Part shown: in pieces, positions 54,564 through 64,000 of the stretch | Numbering within the stretch: the stretch's first letter is position 1 | Layout of the letters: the number at the start of each line of letters is the position of its first letter | NCBI RefSeq assembly: GCF_001297015.1 | Contig: NZ_LIGE01000012.1 | Span: forward strand, 1-64,000 | From: Pseudomonas sp. RIT-PI-r | GTDB taxonomy: Bacteria; Pseudomonadota; Gammaproteobacteria; Pseudomonadales; Pseudomonadaceae | DNA: 64,000 bases | Direction: 5' to 3' | Made by a program: the position numbers and the translations under genes | The notes under the pieces: generated by a model | Seen by the model: only the letters and a program-made list of their open reading frames with translations | Database searches by the model: none | What the model was told of the DNA's origin: nothing

Positions 54564-56663
54564 ATGCAAACTTTTTTTATCGCCCCCACCGATTTTGGCG
54601 TGGGTCTGACCTCCATCAGCCTCGGGCTGGTGCGCACGCTTGAGCGCGCAGGCCTCAAAGTCGGCTTCTTCAAGCCGATTGCCCAGCCGCATCCGGGTGA
54701 CACCGGCCCTGAGCGTTCCACCGAACTGGTAGCGCGCACTCACGGCCTGAAACCGCCGCAACCGCTGGGCCTGGCCCACGTCGAGCGGATGCTTGGCGAC
54801 GGTCAGCTCGATGAACTGCTTGAAGAAATCATCACCCTCTATCAGCAAGCGGCCATCGGCAAAGACGTGCTGGTCGTCGAAGGCATGGTGCCGACCCGCA
54901 GCGCCAGCTACGCCGCACGGGTCAACTTGCACCTGGCCAAGAGCCTCGACGCCGAGGTGATTCTGGTCTCGGCGCCGGAAAACGAAGTGCTCGCCGAACT
55001 GTCCGGCCGGGTCGAATTGCAGGCGCAACTGTTCGGTGGGCCGAAAGACCCGAAAGTCCTCGGCGTGATCCTCAACAAGGTCAAAACCGACGAGAGCATG
55101 GACGCCTTCGCCACGCGTCTGAAAGAGCATTCGCCGTTGCTGCGCAGCGGTGATTTCCGCTTGCTCGGTTGCATCCCGTTCCAACCCGAACTCAACGCAC
55201 CACGCACCCGCGACGTCGCCGACCTGATGGGCGCGCAAGTGCTCAATGCCGGCGACTACGAAGCCCGGCGGATGACCAAAATCATCATTTGCGCACGGAC
55301 CATGCGCAACACCGTCGAGCTGCTCAAGCCCGGCGTGCTGGTGGTGACGCCAGGGGACCGCGACGACATCATCCTCGCCGTCAGCCTCGCGGCGATCAAC
55401 GGCGTGCCGCTGGCCGGCCTGCTGCTGACCAGCGACACGCTGCCGGATCCGCGCATCATGGATCTGTGCCGTGGCGCGTTGCAGGCCGGTTTGCCGGTGT
55501 TGTCGGTGAGCACTGGCTCTTACGACACGGCCAACCTGCTCAACGGTTTGAACAAGGAAATCCCCATTGATGACCGCGAGCGTGCGGAGATCATCACCGA
55601 TTTCGTCGCCAGCCATCTCGACGCCAAATGGCTGCATCAGCGCTGCGGCACGCCACGGGAAATGCGCCTGTCGCCGGCGGTGTTCCGTTATCAATTGATC
55701 CAGCGCGCGCAAGCGGCGAACAAGCGCATCGTCCTGCCTGAAGGCAGCGAGCCGTTCACTGTGCAAGCGGCGGCGATCTGTCAGGAACGCGGGATTGCCC
55801 GTTGCGTGTTGTTGGCCAAACCTGCAGATGTCGAAGCCGTCGCCCGCGCCCAAGGCATCGTCTTGCCGCCTGGGCTGGAGATTCTTGATCCCGATCTGAT
55901 CCGCGAGCGCTACGTCGAGCCGATGGTGGCCCTGCGCAAAACCAAAAGCCTTAATGCGCCGATGGCCGAGCAGCAACTGGAAGACACCGTGGTGATCGGC
56001 ACCATGATGCTCGCCCTGGATGAAGTCGACGGGCTGGTCTCGGGCGTGATCAACACCACCGCCAACACCATCCGCCCGGCGCTGCAACTGATCAAGACCG
56101 CACCGGGCTGCACGTTGGTGTCGTCGGTGTTCTTTATGCTGTTTCCGGAGGAAGTGCTGGTCTACGGCGACTGCGTGATGAACCCGCACCCGAGCGCGAC
56201 CGAACTGGCCGAGATCGCTCTGCAGAGTGCCGACTCGGCAGCGGCATTCGGCATCACCCCGCGCGTGGCGATGATCAGTTACTCCAGCGGCGAATCGGCG
56301 ACCGGCGAAGAAGTCGAAAAAGTCCGCGAAGCCACCCTGCTCGCCCACGAACAGCAACACTCGCTGCTGATCGACGGTCCGCTGCAATACGACGCGGCAG
56401 CCAACGCAGAAGTCGCCCGGCAATTGGCGCCGAACAGTCAGGTCGCCGGTCGCGCTACGGTGTTCGTCTTCCCCGATCTGAACACCGGCAACACCACCCA
56501 CAAAGCGGTGCAACGCAGCGCCGATTGCGTCAGCCTCGGGCCGATGCTGCAAGGCCTGCGCAAACCAGTGAATGACTTGCCGCGCGGCGCGCAAGTCGAT
56601 GACATCGTCTACACCATCGCCCTCACCGCGATTCAAGCCGCCAACCGACCTATGGATGTGTAA
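54564..56663 (+). CDS. Phosphate acetyltransferase
   Basis: The 699-residue long-form Pta has an N-terminal P-loop-like/DRTGG regulatory part (about 1-360) and a C-terminal phosphotransacetylase domain (about 375-695; LPEGSEPFTVQAAAICQERG, VVIGTMMLALDEVDGLVSGVINTTANTIRPALQLI, YSSGESATGEEVEKV). It interconverts acetyl-CoA and acetyl phosphate. ackA is not in the window. The acyltransferase gene follows with no gap. Confidence 0.92.
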   Translation: MQTFFIAPTDFGVGLTSISLGLVRTLERAGLKVGFFKPIAQPHPGDTGPERSTELVARTHGLKPPQPLGLAHVERMLGDGQLDELLEEIITLYQQAAIGKDVLVVEGMVPTRSASYAARVNLHLAKSLDAEVILVSAPENEVLAELSGRVELQAQLFGGPKDPKVLGVILNKVKTDESMDAFATRLKEHSPLLRSGDFRLLGCIPFQPELNAPRTRDVADLMGAQVLNAGDYEARRMTKIIICARTMRNTVELLKPGVLVVTPGDRDDIILAVSLAAINGVPLAGLLLTSDTLPDPRIMDLCRGALQAGLPVLSVSTGSYDTANLLNGLNKEIPIDDRERAEIITDFVASHLDAKWLHQRCGTPREMRLSPAVFRYQLIQRAQAANKRIVLPEGSEPFTVQAAAICQERGIARCVLLAKPADVEAVARAQGIVLPPGLEILDPDLIRERYVEPMVALRKTKSLNAPMAEQQLEDTVVIGTMMLALDEVDGLVSGVINTTANTIRPALQLIKTAPGCTLVSSVFFMLFPEEVLVYGDCVMNPHPSATELAEIALQSADSAAAFGITPRVAMISYSSGESATGEEVEKVREATLLAHEQQHSLLIDGPLQYDAAANAEVARQLAPNSQVAGRATVFVFPDLNTGNTTHKAVQRSADCVSLGPMLQGLRKPVNDLPRGAQVDDIVYTIALTAIQAANRPMDV

Positions 56664-57566
56664 ATGCTGGATTTTCTACCTGCACCCGTGCGCGGCGTGA
56701 TCGCCTCGCTGCTGTTGGCAGTCAACACGATTCTGCTGTGCTCGTTTCTGTTCTGCGTGGCGCTGGTCAAGGCGTTGCCGTTCGCCTTGACTCAACGCAT
56801 CGCCGGTTGGCTAATGAGCCACACCCACGAAGCGTGGATCAGCAACAACAAGGGCTGGATGAACCTGGTGCGGCGTACACGCTGGCACGTCAGCGGTCTG
56901 CAAGGCCTCGACTATCAGCACTCGTATCTGATCACCAGCAACCACCAGAGCTGGGTCGATATTCTGGTGCTGCAATACGTGCTCAACCGCCGGATTCAGC
57001 CGCTGAAATTCTTCCTCAAGCAGGAGCTGATCTGGGTGCCGGTTATCGGTCTGGCGTGGTGGGCACTGGGCTTTCCGTTCATGAAGCGCTACTCCAAGGC
57101 GTACCTGGCCAAGCACCCGGAGAAGAAAGGCAAAGACCTCGAAACCACGCGCAAGACGTGTGCGAAGTTTCGCAATAACCCGGTGGGGATTTTCAACTTC
57201 GTCGAGGGCACGCGCTTTACCGAAGGCAAACATGCGCAGCAGCAGTCGCCGTTCAAATACCTGCTCAAGCCCAAGGCTGGCGGCATTGCCTTTGTGCTGG
57301 ATGCAATGGGCGAACAGCTGGAATCGATCGTCAACGTGACCATTCACTATCCGGCCGGGCGTCCGGGGTTCTGGGACTTGCTGTGCGGTAATGTGCGAGA
57401 TGTTGTGGTGCACTTTGAAGAGCTGAAGATTCCGCAGCAATTCATTGGCAAGAACTACGATCAGGACGGCGAATATCGTTTGCAGTTTCAGGGATGGATC
57501 AATCAGCTGTGGCTGGACAAGGATGCGCTGCTGGAACAGATGCACCGCGAATATCCTTCCGTATGA
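56664..57566 (+). CDS. PlsC-type acyltransferase (YihG-like)
   Basis: The 300-residue membrane-associated acyltransferase has an N-terminal helix (about 12-38) and the HX4D motif in TSNHQSWVDILVLQ (about 91-96), a FVEGTRFTEGK motif (about 178-188), and an R-K rich middle. It acylates lysophosphatidic acid or a related lysolipid. Its TGA stop lies at the start of a palindromic repeat. Confidence 0.83.
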   Translation: MLDFLPAPVRGVIASLLLAVNTILLCSFLFCVALVKALPFALTQRIAGWLMSHTHEAWISNNKGWMNLVRRTRWHVSGLQGLDYQHSYLITSNHQSWVDILVLQYVLNRRIQPLKFFLKQELIWVPVIGLAWWALGFPFMKRYSKAYLAKHPEKKGKDLETTRKTCAKFRNNPVGIFNFVEGTRFTEGKHAQQQSPFKYLLKPKAGGIAFVLDAMGEQLESIVNVTIHYPAGRPGFWDLLCGNVRDVVVHFEELKIPQQFIGKNYDQDGEYRLQFQGWINQLWLDKDALLEQMHREYPSV

Positions 57567-57675
57567 TCGTTCCCACGCTCCGCGTGGGAATGCCTCACTG
57601 GACGCTCTGCGTCCGCTTTAGAGGGGACGCGGAGCGTCCCGGGCTGCGTTCCCACGCAGAGCGTGGGAACGATCA
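57563..57675. repeat. Palindromic repeat, GATCGTTCCCACGCTC family, second copy
   Basis: TGATCGTTCCCACGCTC and its complement bound nested hairpins; the acyltransferase stop codon (57564-57566) falls inside the first arm. Confidence 0.85.
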
Positions 57676-57677
57676 CG

Positions 57678-57755
57678 AAAAGATCGCAGCCTTCGGCAGC
57701 TCCTGCATTGGATCGACGTACATCCTCTAGGAGCTGCCGAAGGCTGCGATCTTTT
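57678..57755. repeat. REP pair, GCAGCCTTCGGCAGCTCCT type
   Basis: An inverted pair with AAAAGATCGCAG arms following directly on the GATCGTTCCC-type palindrome, giving two adjacent repeat families. Confidence 0.85.
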
Positions 57756-57772
57756 GACATTCTCAAAGCGAC

Positions 57773-57812
57773 AAAAAAGCCCGCCGATGACTACTCATCG
57801 GCGGGCTTTTTC
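57773..57812 (-). terminator. Terminator of cysNC
   Basis: AAAAAAGCCCGCCGATGA and its complement form a strong stem followed by TTTTT on both strands, 40 bases past the cysNC stop codon. Confidence 0.9.
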
Positions 57813-57851
57813 TTGCAGCTTGAAACTCGAAGCTTGCCGCTGCTTTATTGC

Positions 57852-59750
57852 TTAGATCGCGCCACGCTGACGCAGCAGATCCAGCACTTGCTTGACGCTT
57901 TCTTCCAGACTCAGTGTCTGCGTGTCGATCACCAGATCGGCATTCAGCGGCACGTCGTACGGGAAGGATTCGCCCGGGATGTTGTCGCCAGCGGCGGCAT
58001 ACAGACCTTGCGGATCACGCTCGGCGCACACGGCCGGCGAGGCCTGCACGTAGACCGTCAGCAGACGATCCTTGCCGATCAGATCCTTGGCTTGCTCGCG
58101 GCCTTCAGCACTCGGCGCAACGAACGCGGCCAGAGTCAGCAGACCGGCTTCGTTGAACTGACGCGCCACGTGCGCGGCACGACGCCAGTTCTCGGTACGC
58201 CCGGCGCGATCCTGTGGCAGACCTTTGTTGAGGTCGTGACGCAGGTTCTGACCATCCAGTACAAACACCGCACGCCCCATATCGAACAGCTTGCGCTCGA
58301 CCGCATAAGCCAGCGTGCTCTTGCCCGCGCCCGACAGGCCGCTGAACAGCACGGTCGCCGGTTGCTGACCAAAGCGCTGAGCACGTTCTTCCGTCGCCAC
58401 GTGCGCCAGTTTGCCGTGGTGCGTGGCAGTGCCATGGGTCACCGGCTGGGCGACGATCATGCCGGCGCCAACGGTGCCATTGGTCAAACGGTCGATGATG
58501 ATGAACGCGCCGGTGGTGCGGTTGCTTTCGTAACCGTCGAGGGCGATCGGCGCGTCGAGCGCGATCTTCACCTTGCCGATTTCGTTGAGCTGCAACGCGC
58601 TCGCCGGGCCTTCTTCCAACGTGTTGACGTCGACCTTGTTGACGATGCTGGCAATCGAGCCCGGCACGTAACTGGTGGCGCGTTTGATGTCGTATTTCTT
58701 GCCCGGCAGCATCGGCTCTTCAGCCATCCACACCAGCATCGCTTCGAAGCTGTCGGTGACCGGCGGCACGTTGTCGGCATGCACCAACAGGTCGCCACGG
58801 GAGATGTCGATTTCGTCTTCCATGGTCAGCGTCACCGCCTGACCTGGACCGGCGTGTTCCAGTTCACCTTCGAAGGTGACGATGGATTTCACGCGGCTGC
58901 TCTTGCCCGACGGCAGCACCACGACTTCGTCGCCCTTCTTGACGATGCCGCTGGCCAGCGTGCCGGCGAAACCACGAAAGTTCAGGTTCGGACGGTTGAC
59001 GTACTGCACCGGGAAACGCAGATCGGTGAAGTTGCGATCGCCCGCGACTTCCACGGTCTCGAGAATTTCCATCAGCGACTGGCCTTTGTACCAAGGCGAG
59101 CGCTCGGACTTGTTCACCACGTTGTCGCCTTTGAGGGCTGACATCGGCACGAAGTGCATGCTGGTCGGCTTCATCTTCAAGCCTTCGGCAAACTTCAGGT
59201 AGTCGGCCTTGATCGACTCGAACACGCCTTCATCGAAGCCCTTCAAGTCCATCTTGTTGATGGCAACAACGATGTGTTTGATACCCAACAGGGAGGCGAT
59301 GAAGCTGTGGCGACGGGTCTGGGTCTGCACGCCGTAACGCGCGTCGACCAGAATGATCGCCAGGTCACAGGTTGATGCACCGGTGGCCATGTTGCGGGTG
59401 TACTGCTCATGGCCGGGGGTGTCGGCGATGATGAATTTGCGTTTGGCGGTGGAGAAATAGCGATAGGCGACATCGATGGTGATGCCCTGCTCGCGCTCGG
59501 CCTGCAGGCCGTCGACCAGCAACGCCAGGTCGATGTCGTCACCGGTGGTGCCGACTTTCTTCGAGTCACGGGTGATCGCTTCGAGGTGATCTTCGTAGAT
59601 CATCTTCGAGTCGTGCAGCAGGCGCCCGATCAGGGTGCTCTTGCCGTCATCGACGTTACCGCAAGTCAAAAAGCGCAGCAGCTCTTTACGTTCGTGCTGG
59701 CCCAGGTAGGCGAGGATGTCCTCGCTGATCAAATCAGATACGTGCGACAT
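57852..59750 (-). CDS. Bifunctional sulfate adenylyltransferase GTPase/APS kinase CysNC
   Basis: The 632-residue fusion begins with the CysN GTPase (about 25-440; [39 protein letters not shown]) and ends with the CysC APS kinase (about 455-630; [20 protein letters not shown]). With CysD it activates sulfate to APS, then PAPS. The fusion is usual in pseudomonads. It lies 9 bases after cysD. Confidence 0.94.
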   Translation of the reverse strand: MSHVSDLISEDILAYLGQHERKELLRFLTCGNVDDGKSTLIGRLLHDSKMIYEDHLEAITRDSKKVGTTGDDIDLALLVDGLQAEREQGITIDVAYRYFSTAKRKFIIADTPGHEQYTRNMATGASTCDLAIILVDARYGVQTQTRRHSFIASLLGIKHIVVAINKMDLKGFDEGVFESIKADYLKFAEGLKMKPTSMHFVPMSALKGDNVVNKSERSPWYKGQSLMEILETVEVAGDRNFTDLRFPVQYVNRPNLNFRGFAGTLASGIVKKGDEVVVLPSGKSSRVKSIVTFEGELEHAGPGQAVTLTMEDEIDISRGDLLVHADNVPPVTDSFEAMLVWMAEEPMLPGKKYDIKRATSYVPGSIASIVNKVDVNTLEEGPASALQLNEIGKVKIALDAPIALDGYESNRTTGAFIIIDRLTNGTVGAGMIVAQPVTHGTATHHGKLAHVATEERAQRFGQQPATVLFSGLSGAGKSTLAYAVERKLFDMGRAVFVLDGQNLRHDLNKGLPQDRAGRTENWRRAAHVARQFNEAGLLTLAAFVAPSAEGREQAKDLIGKDRLLTVYVQASPAVCAERDPQGLYAAAGDNIPGESFPYDVPLNADLVIDTQTLSLEESVKQVLDLLRQRGAI

Positions 59751-59759
59751 GACAGCCCC

Positions 59760-60677
59760 TTAGAAATAGCCTTGACGTTTTTTGTCTTCCATTGAGCCTG
59801 CGCCATCGTGGTCGATGACTCGGCCCTGGCGCTCGGAAGTTCGCGTCAGGAGCATTTCTTGAATGATGTCCGTGAGGCTTTCGGCCTCGGACTCCACGGC
59901 ACCCGTCAACGGGTAGCAGCCAAGGGTACGGAAACGCACTTTCTTTTTGACGATGCGCGCTTTGTCTTCATCGGACAGGTGTTCGAGGATGCGCTCGTCG
60001 TCGATCATGATCAGCGTGCCGTTCTTCTCGATCACTTCGCGTTCGGCGGCGAAGTACAGCGGCACAATCGGGATGCCTTCGAGGTAGATGTACTGCCAGA
60101 TGTCCAGTTCGGTCCAGTTCGACAGCGGGAACACACGAATGGATTCGCCCTTGTTGACCTTGCCGTTGTAGACGTTCCAAAGCTCCGGGCGCTGGTTTTT
60201 CGGGTCCCAGCGGTGCTTGCTGTCGCGGAACGAGTACACGCGTTCTTTGGCGCGGGATTTCTCTTCATCGCGACGGGCACCGCCGAAGGCTGCGTCGAAA
60301 CCATGCTTGTCGAGCGCCTGCTTCAGGCCCTCGGTTTTCATGATGTCGGTGTGCTTGGCGCTGCCGTGGGTGAACGGGTTGATGTTCTGCGCCACGCCAT
60401 CGGGGTTGATGTGGGTGATCAGGTCCAGGCCCAGTTCTTCGACCATCTTGTCGCGGAACTTGTACATCTCCTGGAATTTCCAGCGGGTGTCGACGTGCAT
60501 CACCGGAAACGGCAGTTTGCCCGGGAAGAACGCCTTGCGTGCCAGGTGCAGCATCACGGCGGAGTCTTTACCGATGGAGTACAGCATCACCGGGTTATCG
60601 AACTCGGCGGCCACCTCGCGGATGATGTGGATGCTTTCCGCCTCCAGCTGTTTCAGATGCGTCAGTTTGTCGACCAT
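59760..60677 (-). CDS. Sulfate adenylyltransferase subunit 2, CysD
   Basis: The 305-residue ATP pyrophosphatase has the PP-loop-like [18 protein letters not shown] (about 33-50), [18 protein letters not shown] and the C-terminal [12 protein letters not shown]. It adenylylates sulfate with energy coupled from CysN. It is the first gene of the cysD-cysNC operon. Confidence 0.94.
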   Translation of the reverse strand: MVDKLTHLKQLEAESIHIIREVAAEFDNPVMLYSIGKDSAVMLHLARKAFFPGKLPFPVMHVDTRWKFQEMYKFRDKMVEELGLDLITHINPDGVAQNINPFTHGSAKHTDIMKTEGLKQALDKHGFDAAFGGARRDEEKSRAKERVYSFRDSKHRWDPKNQRPELWNVYNGKVNKGESIRVFPLSNWTELDIWQYIYLEGIPIVPLYFAAEREVIEKNGTLIMIDDERILEHLSDEDKARIVKKKVRFRTLGCYPLTGAVESEAESLTDIIQEMLLTRTSERQGRVIDHDGAGSMEDKKRQGYF

Positions 60678-60816
60678 GGCTACTCACGAAAGCTTTCTTA
60701 TGAACGGCCAGCGGGCCGTGTTCGAGCGAGGAATCCTAGCACAGCGACCTCTTCTAATCAGGACGCCAACTAGATCGAAAGGGTATATGAATATGCCTGC
60801 CAGTTCGGCCGTCCAC

Positions 60817-60912
60817 CCCTGTAGGAGTGAGCCTGCTCGCGATAGCGGTGTGTCAGTCACCGCTATCTTGAATGTGACAAAGCTATCGCGAGCAGGCTCA
60901 CTCCTACAGGGG
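60817..60912. repeat. REP pair, GAGCAGGCTCACTCCTAC type
   Basis: An inverted pair with a GATAGCGGTG-type inner stem between cysD and the Nif3-like gene. Confidence 0.85.
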
Positions 60913-60925
60913 AAATGCGGTGGAT

Positions 60926-61684
60926 TCAGATCGGGTTGGGGCAGTCGATGAAGATGTGTTCGACGGCGAAGCGTTTTGCCAGGTAATCGCCCAGCGCCTG
61001 CACGCCGTAGCGTTCGGTGGCGTGGTGGCCGGCGGCGATGAAACTGATGTCGTTCTCGCGCGCGCTGTGGAAAGTCTGCTCGGACGCTTCACCGCTCAAA
61101 TACAGATCGACGCCTGCGGCGACGGCTTGATCGATGTAGCCTTGGCCGCCGCCAGTGCACCAGCCGACTCGACGGATCATCGGATTGCCTTCAATCAGCA
61201 GCGGCTCGCGCCCCATGACTTCCTGCACCTTGCGGGCGAAATCGCGGGCGGTCATCGGTTCCTTGAGCGAACCGACAAGGCCGACGATTTTCAGGTTATC
61301 CGGATCCAGTGGTCCTTCGACGGTGATGTCCAGTTGGCGAGCAAGCTGCACGTTATTGCCGACATCTGGATGCAAATCCAGCGGCAGGTGGTACGCGAGC
61401 AGACTGATGTCGTGCTTGAGCAGGGTCTTCAGTCGACGCTGCTTCATGCCGGTGATGCACGGGTTTTCGCCCTTCCAGAAATAACCGTGATGCACCAGCA
61501 CCAGATCGGCCTCGGCCTCGACGGCTGCATCGAGCAACGCCTGGCTGGCGGTGACGCCGCTGACAATGCGCATCACCTGCGGACGGCCTTCGACCTGCAA
61601 TCCATTCGGGCAATAATCGGCAATTTTCGCACTGCCAAGGTAACGGTCGGCTTCTTCGACGAGGGTGCTGAGGGCAACGGCCAT
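60926..61684 (-). CDS. Nif3-like dinuclear metal protein (YbgI/YqfO family)
   Basis: The 252-residue protein has the family's metal-binding motifs: NGLQVEG near the N-terminus, VHHGYFWKGENP (about 63-74), YHLPLDLHPDVGNN (about 97-110) and GEASEQTFHSARENDISFIAAGHHATERYG (about 200-228). Some databases call it GTP cyclohydrolase 1 type 2, but the enzymatic role is not established. It is divergent to algW, as in other pseudomonads. Confidence 0.88.
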   Translation of the reverse strand: MAVALSTLVEEADRYLGSAKIADYCPNGLQVEGRPQVMRIVSGVTASQALLDAAVEAEADLVLVHHGYFWKGENPCITGMKQRRLKTLLKHDISLLAYHLPLDLHPDVGNNVQLARQLDITVEGPLDPDNLKIVGLVGSLKEPMTARDFARKVQEVMGREPLLIEGNPMIRRVGWCTGGGQGYIDQAVAAGVDLYLSGEASEQTFHSARENDISFIAAGHHATERYGVQALGDYLAKRFAVEHIFIDCPNPI

Positions 61685-61727
61685 GAAAGACTCCTAAATA
61701 TCCCGTTCAGAGGCACGCGCGGCCTCG

Positions 61728-61733
61728 TATAAT
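61728..61733 (+). promoter_or_regulatory. Candidate -10 box of algW
   Basis: A perfect TATAAT lies 54 bases before the algW ATG; the -35 region is weak, so the promoter is tentative. Confidence 0.45.
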
Positions 61734-61787
61734 GCGCGACATTATGGGCGGTCTGACCCCGCCTGCAACTCTTCCAGGACGTGCTTA

Positions 61788-62945
61788 ATGTTCAAGGCGC
61801 TGCGTTTTATGGGCTGGCCGCTGTTGGCCGGCGTGCTTATCGCTCTGTTGATTATTCAGCGTTACCCGCAGTGGGTCGGGCTGCCGAGCCTCGACGTCAA
61901 CCTGCAACAGGCCCCGCAAACCACCAGCGTGCAGCAGGGCCCGGTGTCCTATGCCGATGCGGTGACCATCGCGGCGCCCTCGGTGGTCAACCTGTACACC
62001 ACCAAAGTCATCAACAAACCGGCGCATCCGTTGTTTGAGGATCCGCAGTTCCGCCGTTTCTTCGGGGACAACTCGCCGAAGCAGAAACGCATGGAATCGA
62101 GCCTCGGCTCCGGCGTGATCATGAGCCCGGAAGGCTACATCCTCACCAACAACCACGTGACCAGCGGCGCTGATCAGATTGTCGTGGCCCTGAAAGACGG
62201 TCGCGAGACCCTTGCCCGCGTCATCGGCAGCGATCCGGAAACTGACCTTGCGGTTCTGAAGATCGACCTGAAAACCCTGCCGGCGATCACCGTCGGCCGC
62301 TCCGACAACATTCGCATCGGCGACGTCGCGCTGGCCATCGGCAACCCGTTCGGCGTCGGCCAGACGGTGACCATGGGTATCATCAGCGCCACCGGCCGCA
62401 ACCAACTGGGCCTGAATAACTACGAAGACTTCATCCAGACCGACGCGGCGATCAACCCAGGCAACTCCGGCGGCGCGCTGGTCGATGCCAACGGCAACCT
62501 TACTGGCATCAACACGGCGATCTTCTCCAAGTCCGGCGGTTCGCAGGGCATTGGCTTTGCGATCCCGGTGAAACTGGCGATGGAAGTGATGAAGTCGATC
62601 ATCGAGCACGGTCAGGTGATTCGCGGCTGGCTGGGCATTGAAGTGCAGCCGCTGACGCAAGAGCTGGCCGAGTCGTTTGGTCTGTCCGGACGTCCGGGGA
62701 TTGTCGTTGCGGGGATCTTCCGTGATGGCCCGGCGCAGAAAGCTGGCCTGCAATTGGGTGATGTGATTCTGAGCATTGATGGCGAGCCGGCCGGCGATGG
62801 TCGTCGTTCGATGAACCAGGTGGCGCGCATCAAACCGACGGACAAAGTGACCATTCAGGTGATGCGCAACGGCAAAGAGCTGAAGCTCACGGCTGAAATC
62901 GGCCTGCGTCCGCCACCGGCGCCGGTGAAAGAAAAAGAAGAGTAA
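61788..62945 (+). CDS. Periplasmic serine protease AlgW (DegS-like)
   Basis: The 385-residue protein has an N-terminal membrane anchor (about 8-26), a trypsin-like domain with catalytic His in LTNNHVTSGAD (about 124), Asp in DPETDLAVLKI (about 154) and Ser in NPGNSGGALV (about 228), and one PDZ domain (about 280-370). AlgW cleaves the anti-sigma factor MucA after envelope stress and so activates AlgU. The Pro/Lys-rich C-terminus is short. Confidence 0.9.
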   Translation: MFKALRFMGWPLLAGVLIALLIIQRYPQWVGLPSLDVNLQQAPQTTSVQQGPVSYADAVTIAAPSVVNLYTTKVINKPAHPLFEDPQFRRFFGDNSPKQKRMESSLGSGVIMSPEGYILTNNHVTSGADQIVVALKDGRETLARVIGSDPETDLAVLKIDLKTLPAITVGRSDNIRIGDVALAIGNPFGVGQTVTMGIISATGRNQLGLNNYEDFIQTDAAINPGNSGGALVDANGNLTGINTAIFSKSGGSQGIGFAIPVKLAMEVMKSIIEHGQVIRGWLGIEVQPLTQELAESFGLSGRPGIVVAGIFRDGPAQKAGLQLGDVILSIDGEPAGDGRRSMNQVARIKPTDKVTIQVMRNGKELKLTAEIGLRPPPAPVKEKEE

Positions 62946-62991
62946 AACTTTTCTCGCGCCAGATGCGCGAATAAAAGACATTCTCAAAAGG

Positions 62992-63036
62992 CATGTTATA
63001 TTGTTTCAATTCTAAGAATTGGAACAACATAACATG
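62992..63036. promoter_or_regulatory. 45-bp near-perfect palindrome over the ribosome site and start codon
   Basis: Centred on 63014, 20 of 22 base pairs match (the mismatches are 63000/63028 and the T-G pair 63006/63022). Outer arms are CATGTTAT/ATAACATG and inner arms TTGTTTCAATTCT/AGAATTGGAACAA. The GGAA ribosome site and the ATG of the TonB receptor are both in the right arm. It could be a regulator operator or a translation-blocking mRNA hairpin. Confidence 0.8.
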
Positions 63037-64000
63037 TCGTCTCGAACAAAGGCCTCCCTGCTCGGTATGAGCCTTGGCTTGCTGGTCGATCCAGCCTTCG
63101 CCGAAGAATCAAAACCCCTCGAACTCGACGCCATCAGCGTCATCTCCGACTACGAATCGCCGACTGGCCCGGTCAAAGGCTATCGCGCTACGCGCTCGTC
63201 CAGCGCGACCAAAACCGACACGGCGATCCGCGATATCCCGCAGGCAATCAGCGTGGTGCCCGCCAGCGTGCTCAAGGATCTGGGCAGCACCAGCGTCGAA
63301 CGCGCGCTGGATTTTGCCGGCGGTGTATCGAAGCAGAACAACTTCGGCGGCCTGACCCTTTACGAATACAGCGTGCGCGGCTTCACCACCTCGGAGTTCT
63401 ACAAGGACGGTTTCAGCGCCAACCGGGGTTATCCGAGCACGCCGGATGCAGCCAATATCGAGCGCATCGAAGTGCTTAAAGGCCCCGCCGCCAGTCTGTA
63501 CGGCCGCGGCGATCCCGGCGGCACAGTGAACATCGTCACCAAGAAACCGCAGCCCGAAGCCTTCACCACGTTGCAAACCAGCGCCGGCAGTTGGGACCGC
63601 TATCGCACCGCGCTGGACGTCAACACGCCGCTGGATGATCACGGCAATGTGCTCTCGCGCATCAACCTCGCGGTCGAAGACAACAACAGCTTCCGCGACC
63701 ACGTCGACAGCCAGCGCGTATTCGTTGCGCCTTCGATCAGTTGGCAACTGAACCCGGACACCTCGTTGCTGGTGGAAAGCGAAATCGTCCGCCACAGCTC
63801 GACCTTCGATCGCGGCATCGTCGCACCGAACAACAAATGGAGCGGCGTCTCGCGCTCGACCTTCCTCGGCGAACCCAACGACGGCAACATCGATAACCAC
63901 AACAATCTGCTGCAGGCCACGCTCGAACATCACCTCAATGACAGCTGGAAACTGCGCCTGGCCAGTCACTACAAGGAAGGCAAACTCTGGGGCGACGCCT
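63034..64000 (+). CDS. TonB-dependent siderophore receptor, N-terminal part (cut by window end)
   Basis: About 322 residues are visible before the window ends. There is a signal peptide (about 1-23; ending DPAFAEE), then a plug domain directly (no STN domain): DTAIRDIPQAISVVPASVLKDLG (about 68-90), VRGFTTSEFYKDG, RIEVLKGPAASLYGRGDPGGTVNIVTKKP (about 148-176), followed by barrel strands. It resembles FhuA/FcuA-type hydroxamate siderophore receptors. The ATG at 63034 lies within the palindrome described at 62992. The ligand cannot be fixed from the visible part. Confidence 0.85.
   Translation, partial: MSSRTKASLLGMSLGLLVDPAFAEESKPLELDAISVISDYESPTGPVKGYRATRSSSATKTDTAIRDIPQAISVVPASVLKDLGSTSVERALDFAGGVSKQNNFGGLTLYEYSVRGFTTSEFYKDGFSANRGYPSTPDAANIERIEVLKGPAASLYGRGDPGGTVNIVTKKPQPEAFTTLQTSAGSWDRYRTALDVNTPLDDHGNVLSRINLAVEDNNSFRDHVDSQRVFVAPSISWQLNPDTSLLVESEIVRHSSTFDRGIVAPNNKWSGVSRSTFLGEPNDGNIDNHNNLLQATLEHHLNDSWKLRLASHYKEGKLWGDA

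Noticed and set aside
54249..56636. A 795-codon open frame on the minus strand
   Set aside because: Antisense to pta; composition is that of a shadow frame and no motif is seen.

Overview
The window looks like chromosomal DNA of a Pseudomonas of the P. fluorescens group. That is inferred from gene content and order: an AlgW/Nif3-like/CysD/CysNC block, an HmgR-HmgA-FahA-MaiA homogentisate cluster, the FolM-FolE-FolX set, a DUF3509 protein, and many short inverted repeats of the pseudomonad REP type. No rRNA, tRNA, CRISPR array, transposase or prophage gene is visible. Most of the window is ordinary GC-rich core and accessory genome. The clearest foreign-looking stretch is an AT-richer segment at about 36.5-37.2 kb.

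Layout. 0-4 kb: a 2-hydroxyacid dehydrogenase behind a highly structured leader, a DUF2165 membrane protein, and a divergent EamA exporter/AraC regulator pair. 4.2-14.7 kb: an iron island of two cell-surface-signalling systems (ECF sigma factor, FecR regulator, TonB receptor with an N-terminal signalling domain) transcribed away from each other around one Fur box. The leftward arm also carries DUF3649, PepSY and DUF3325 membrane proteins; the rightward arm is FecIRA-like. 14.7-15.8 kb: copies of a roughly 150-260 bp repeat family around a small DUF559 (Vsr-like) nuclease gene. 15.9-24.2 kb: an HPF-like factor, a serine deaminase/transporter operon with a LysR regulator, DUF3509, PsiE, YebG with a LexA box, a leucine-dehydrogenase-like protein lacking its catalytic lysine, and a SirB1-type protein.

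24.4-30.1 kb: the homogentisate branch of Phe/Tyr catabolism (MFS transporter, maiA, fahA, hmgA, divergent hmgR). 30.1-36 kb: a large LuxR-type ATPase regulator next to DUF1329 and DUF1302 envelope proteins. 36.5-37.2 kb: an orphan colicin-type HNH nuclease domain overlapped by its immunity gene. 37.2-42.7 kb: an SDR, a MEST-like hydrolase, a class II aldolase, an LrgA/LrgB pair with a LysR regulator, and a flavodoxin. 42.8-48.3 kb: a probable light-response and pterin region (short LOV protein, PilZ-like protein, MerR regulator resembling class II LitR, monooxygenase-like membrane protein, folM-folE-folX, DUF1244, HopJ-like).

48.4-57.6 kb: trxB, cysZ, a GT4 glycosyltransferase, an Old Yellow Enzyme, glutathione peroxidase, an SlyD-like isomerase, DUF3565, pta and a PlsC-type acyltransferase. 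57.8-64 kb: cysNC-cysD, a Nif3-like protein, algW, and a TonB siderophore receptor cut by the window end, whose ribosome site and start codon lie in a 45-bp near-perfect palindrome.

How they work together: iron uptake is prominent (three TonB receptors, two sigma/FecR pairs). Sulfur assimilation is split between cysZ and cysDNC. The homogentisate cluster forms one pathway under a visible operator. The most unusual signals are the DUF559-repeat association, the LOV/MerR/pterin neighbourhood, the orphan HNH/immunity pair, the LuxR-DUF1329-DUF1302 unit, the lysine-less dehydrogenase and the start-codon palindrome.
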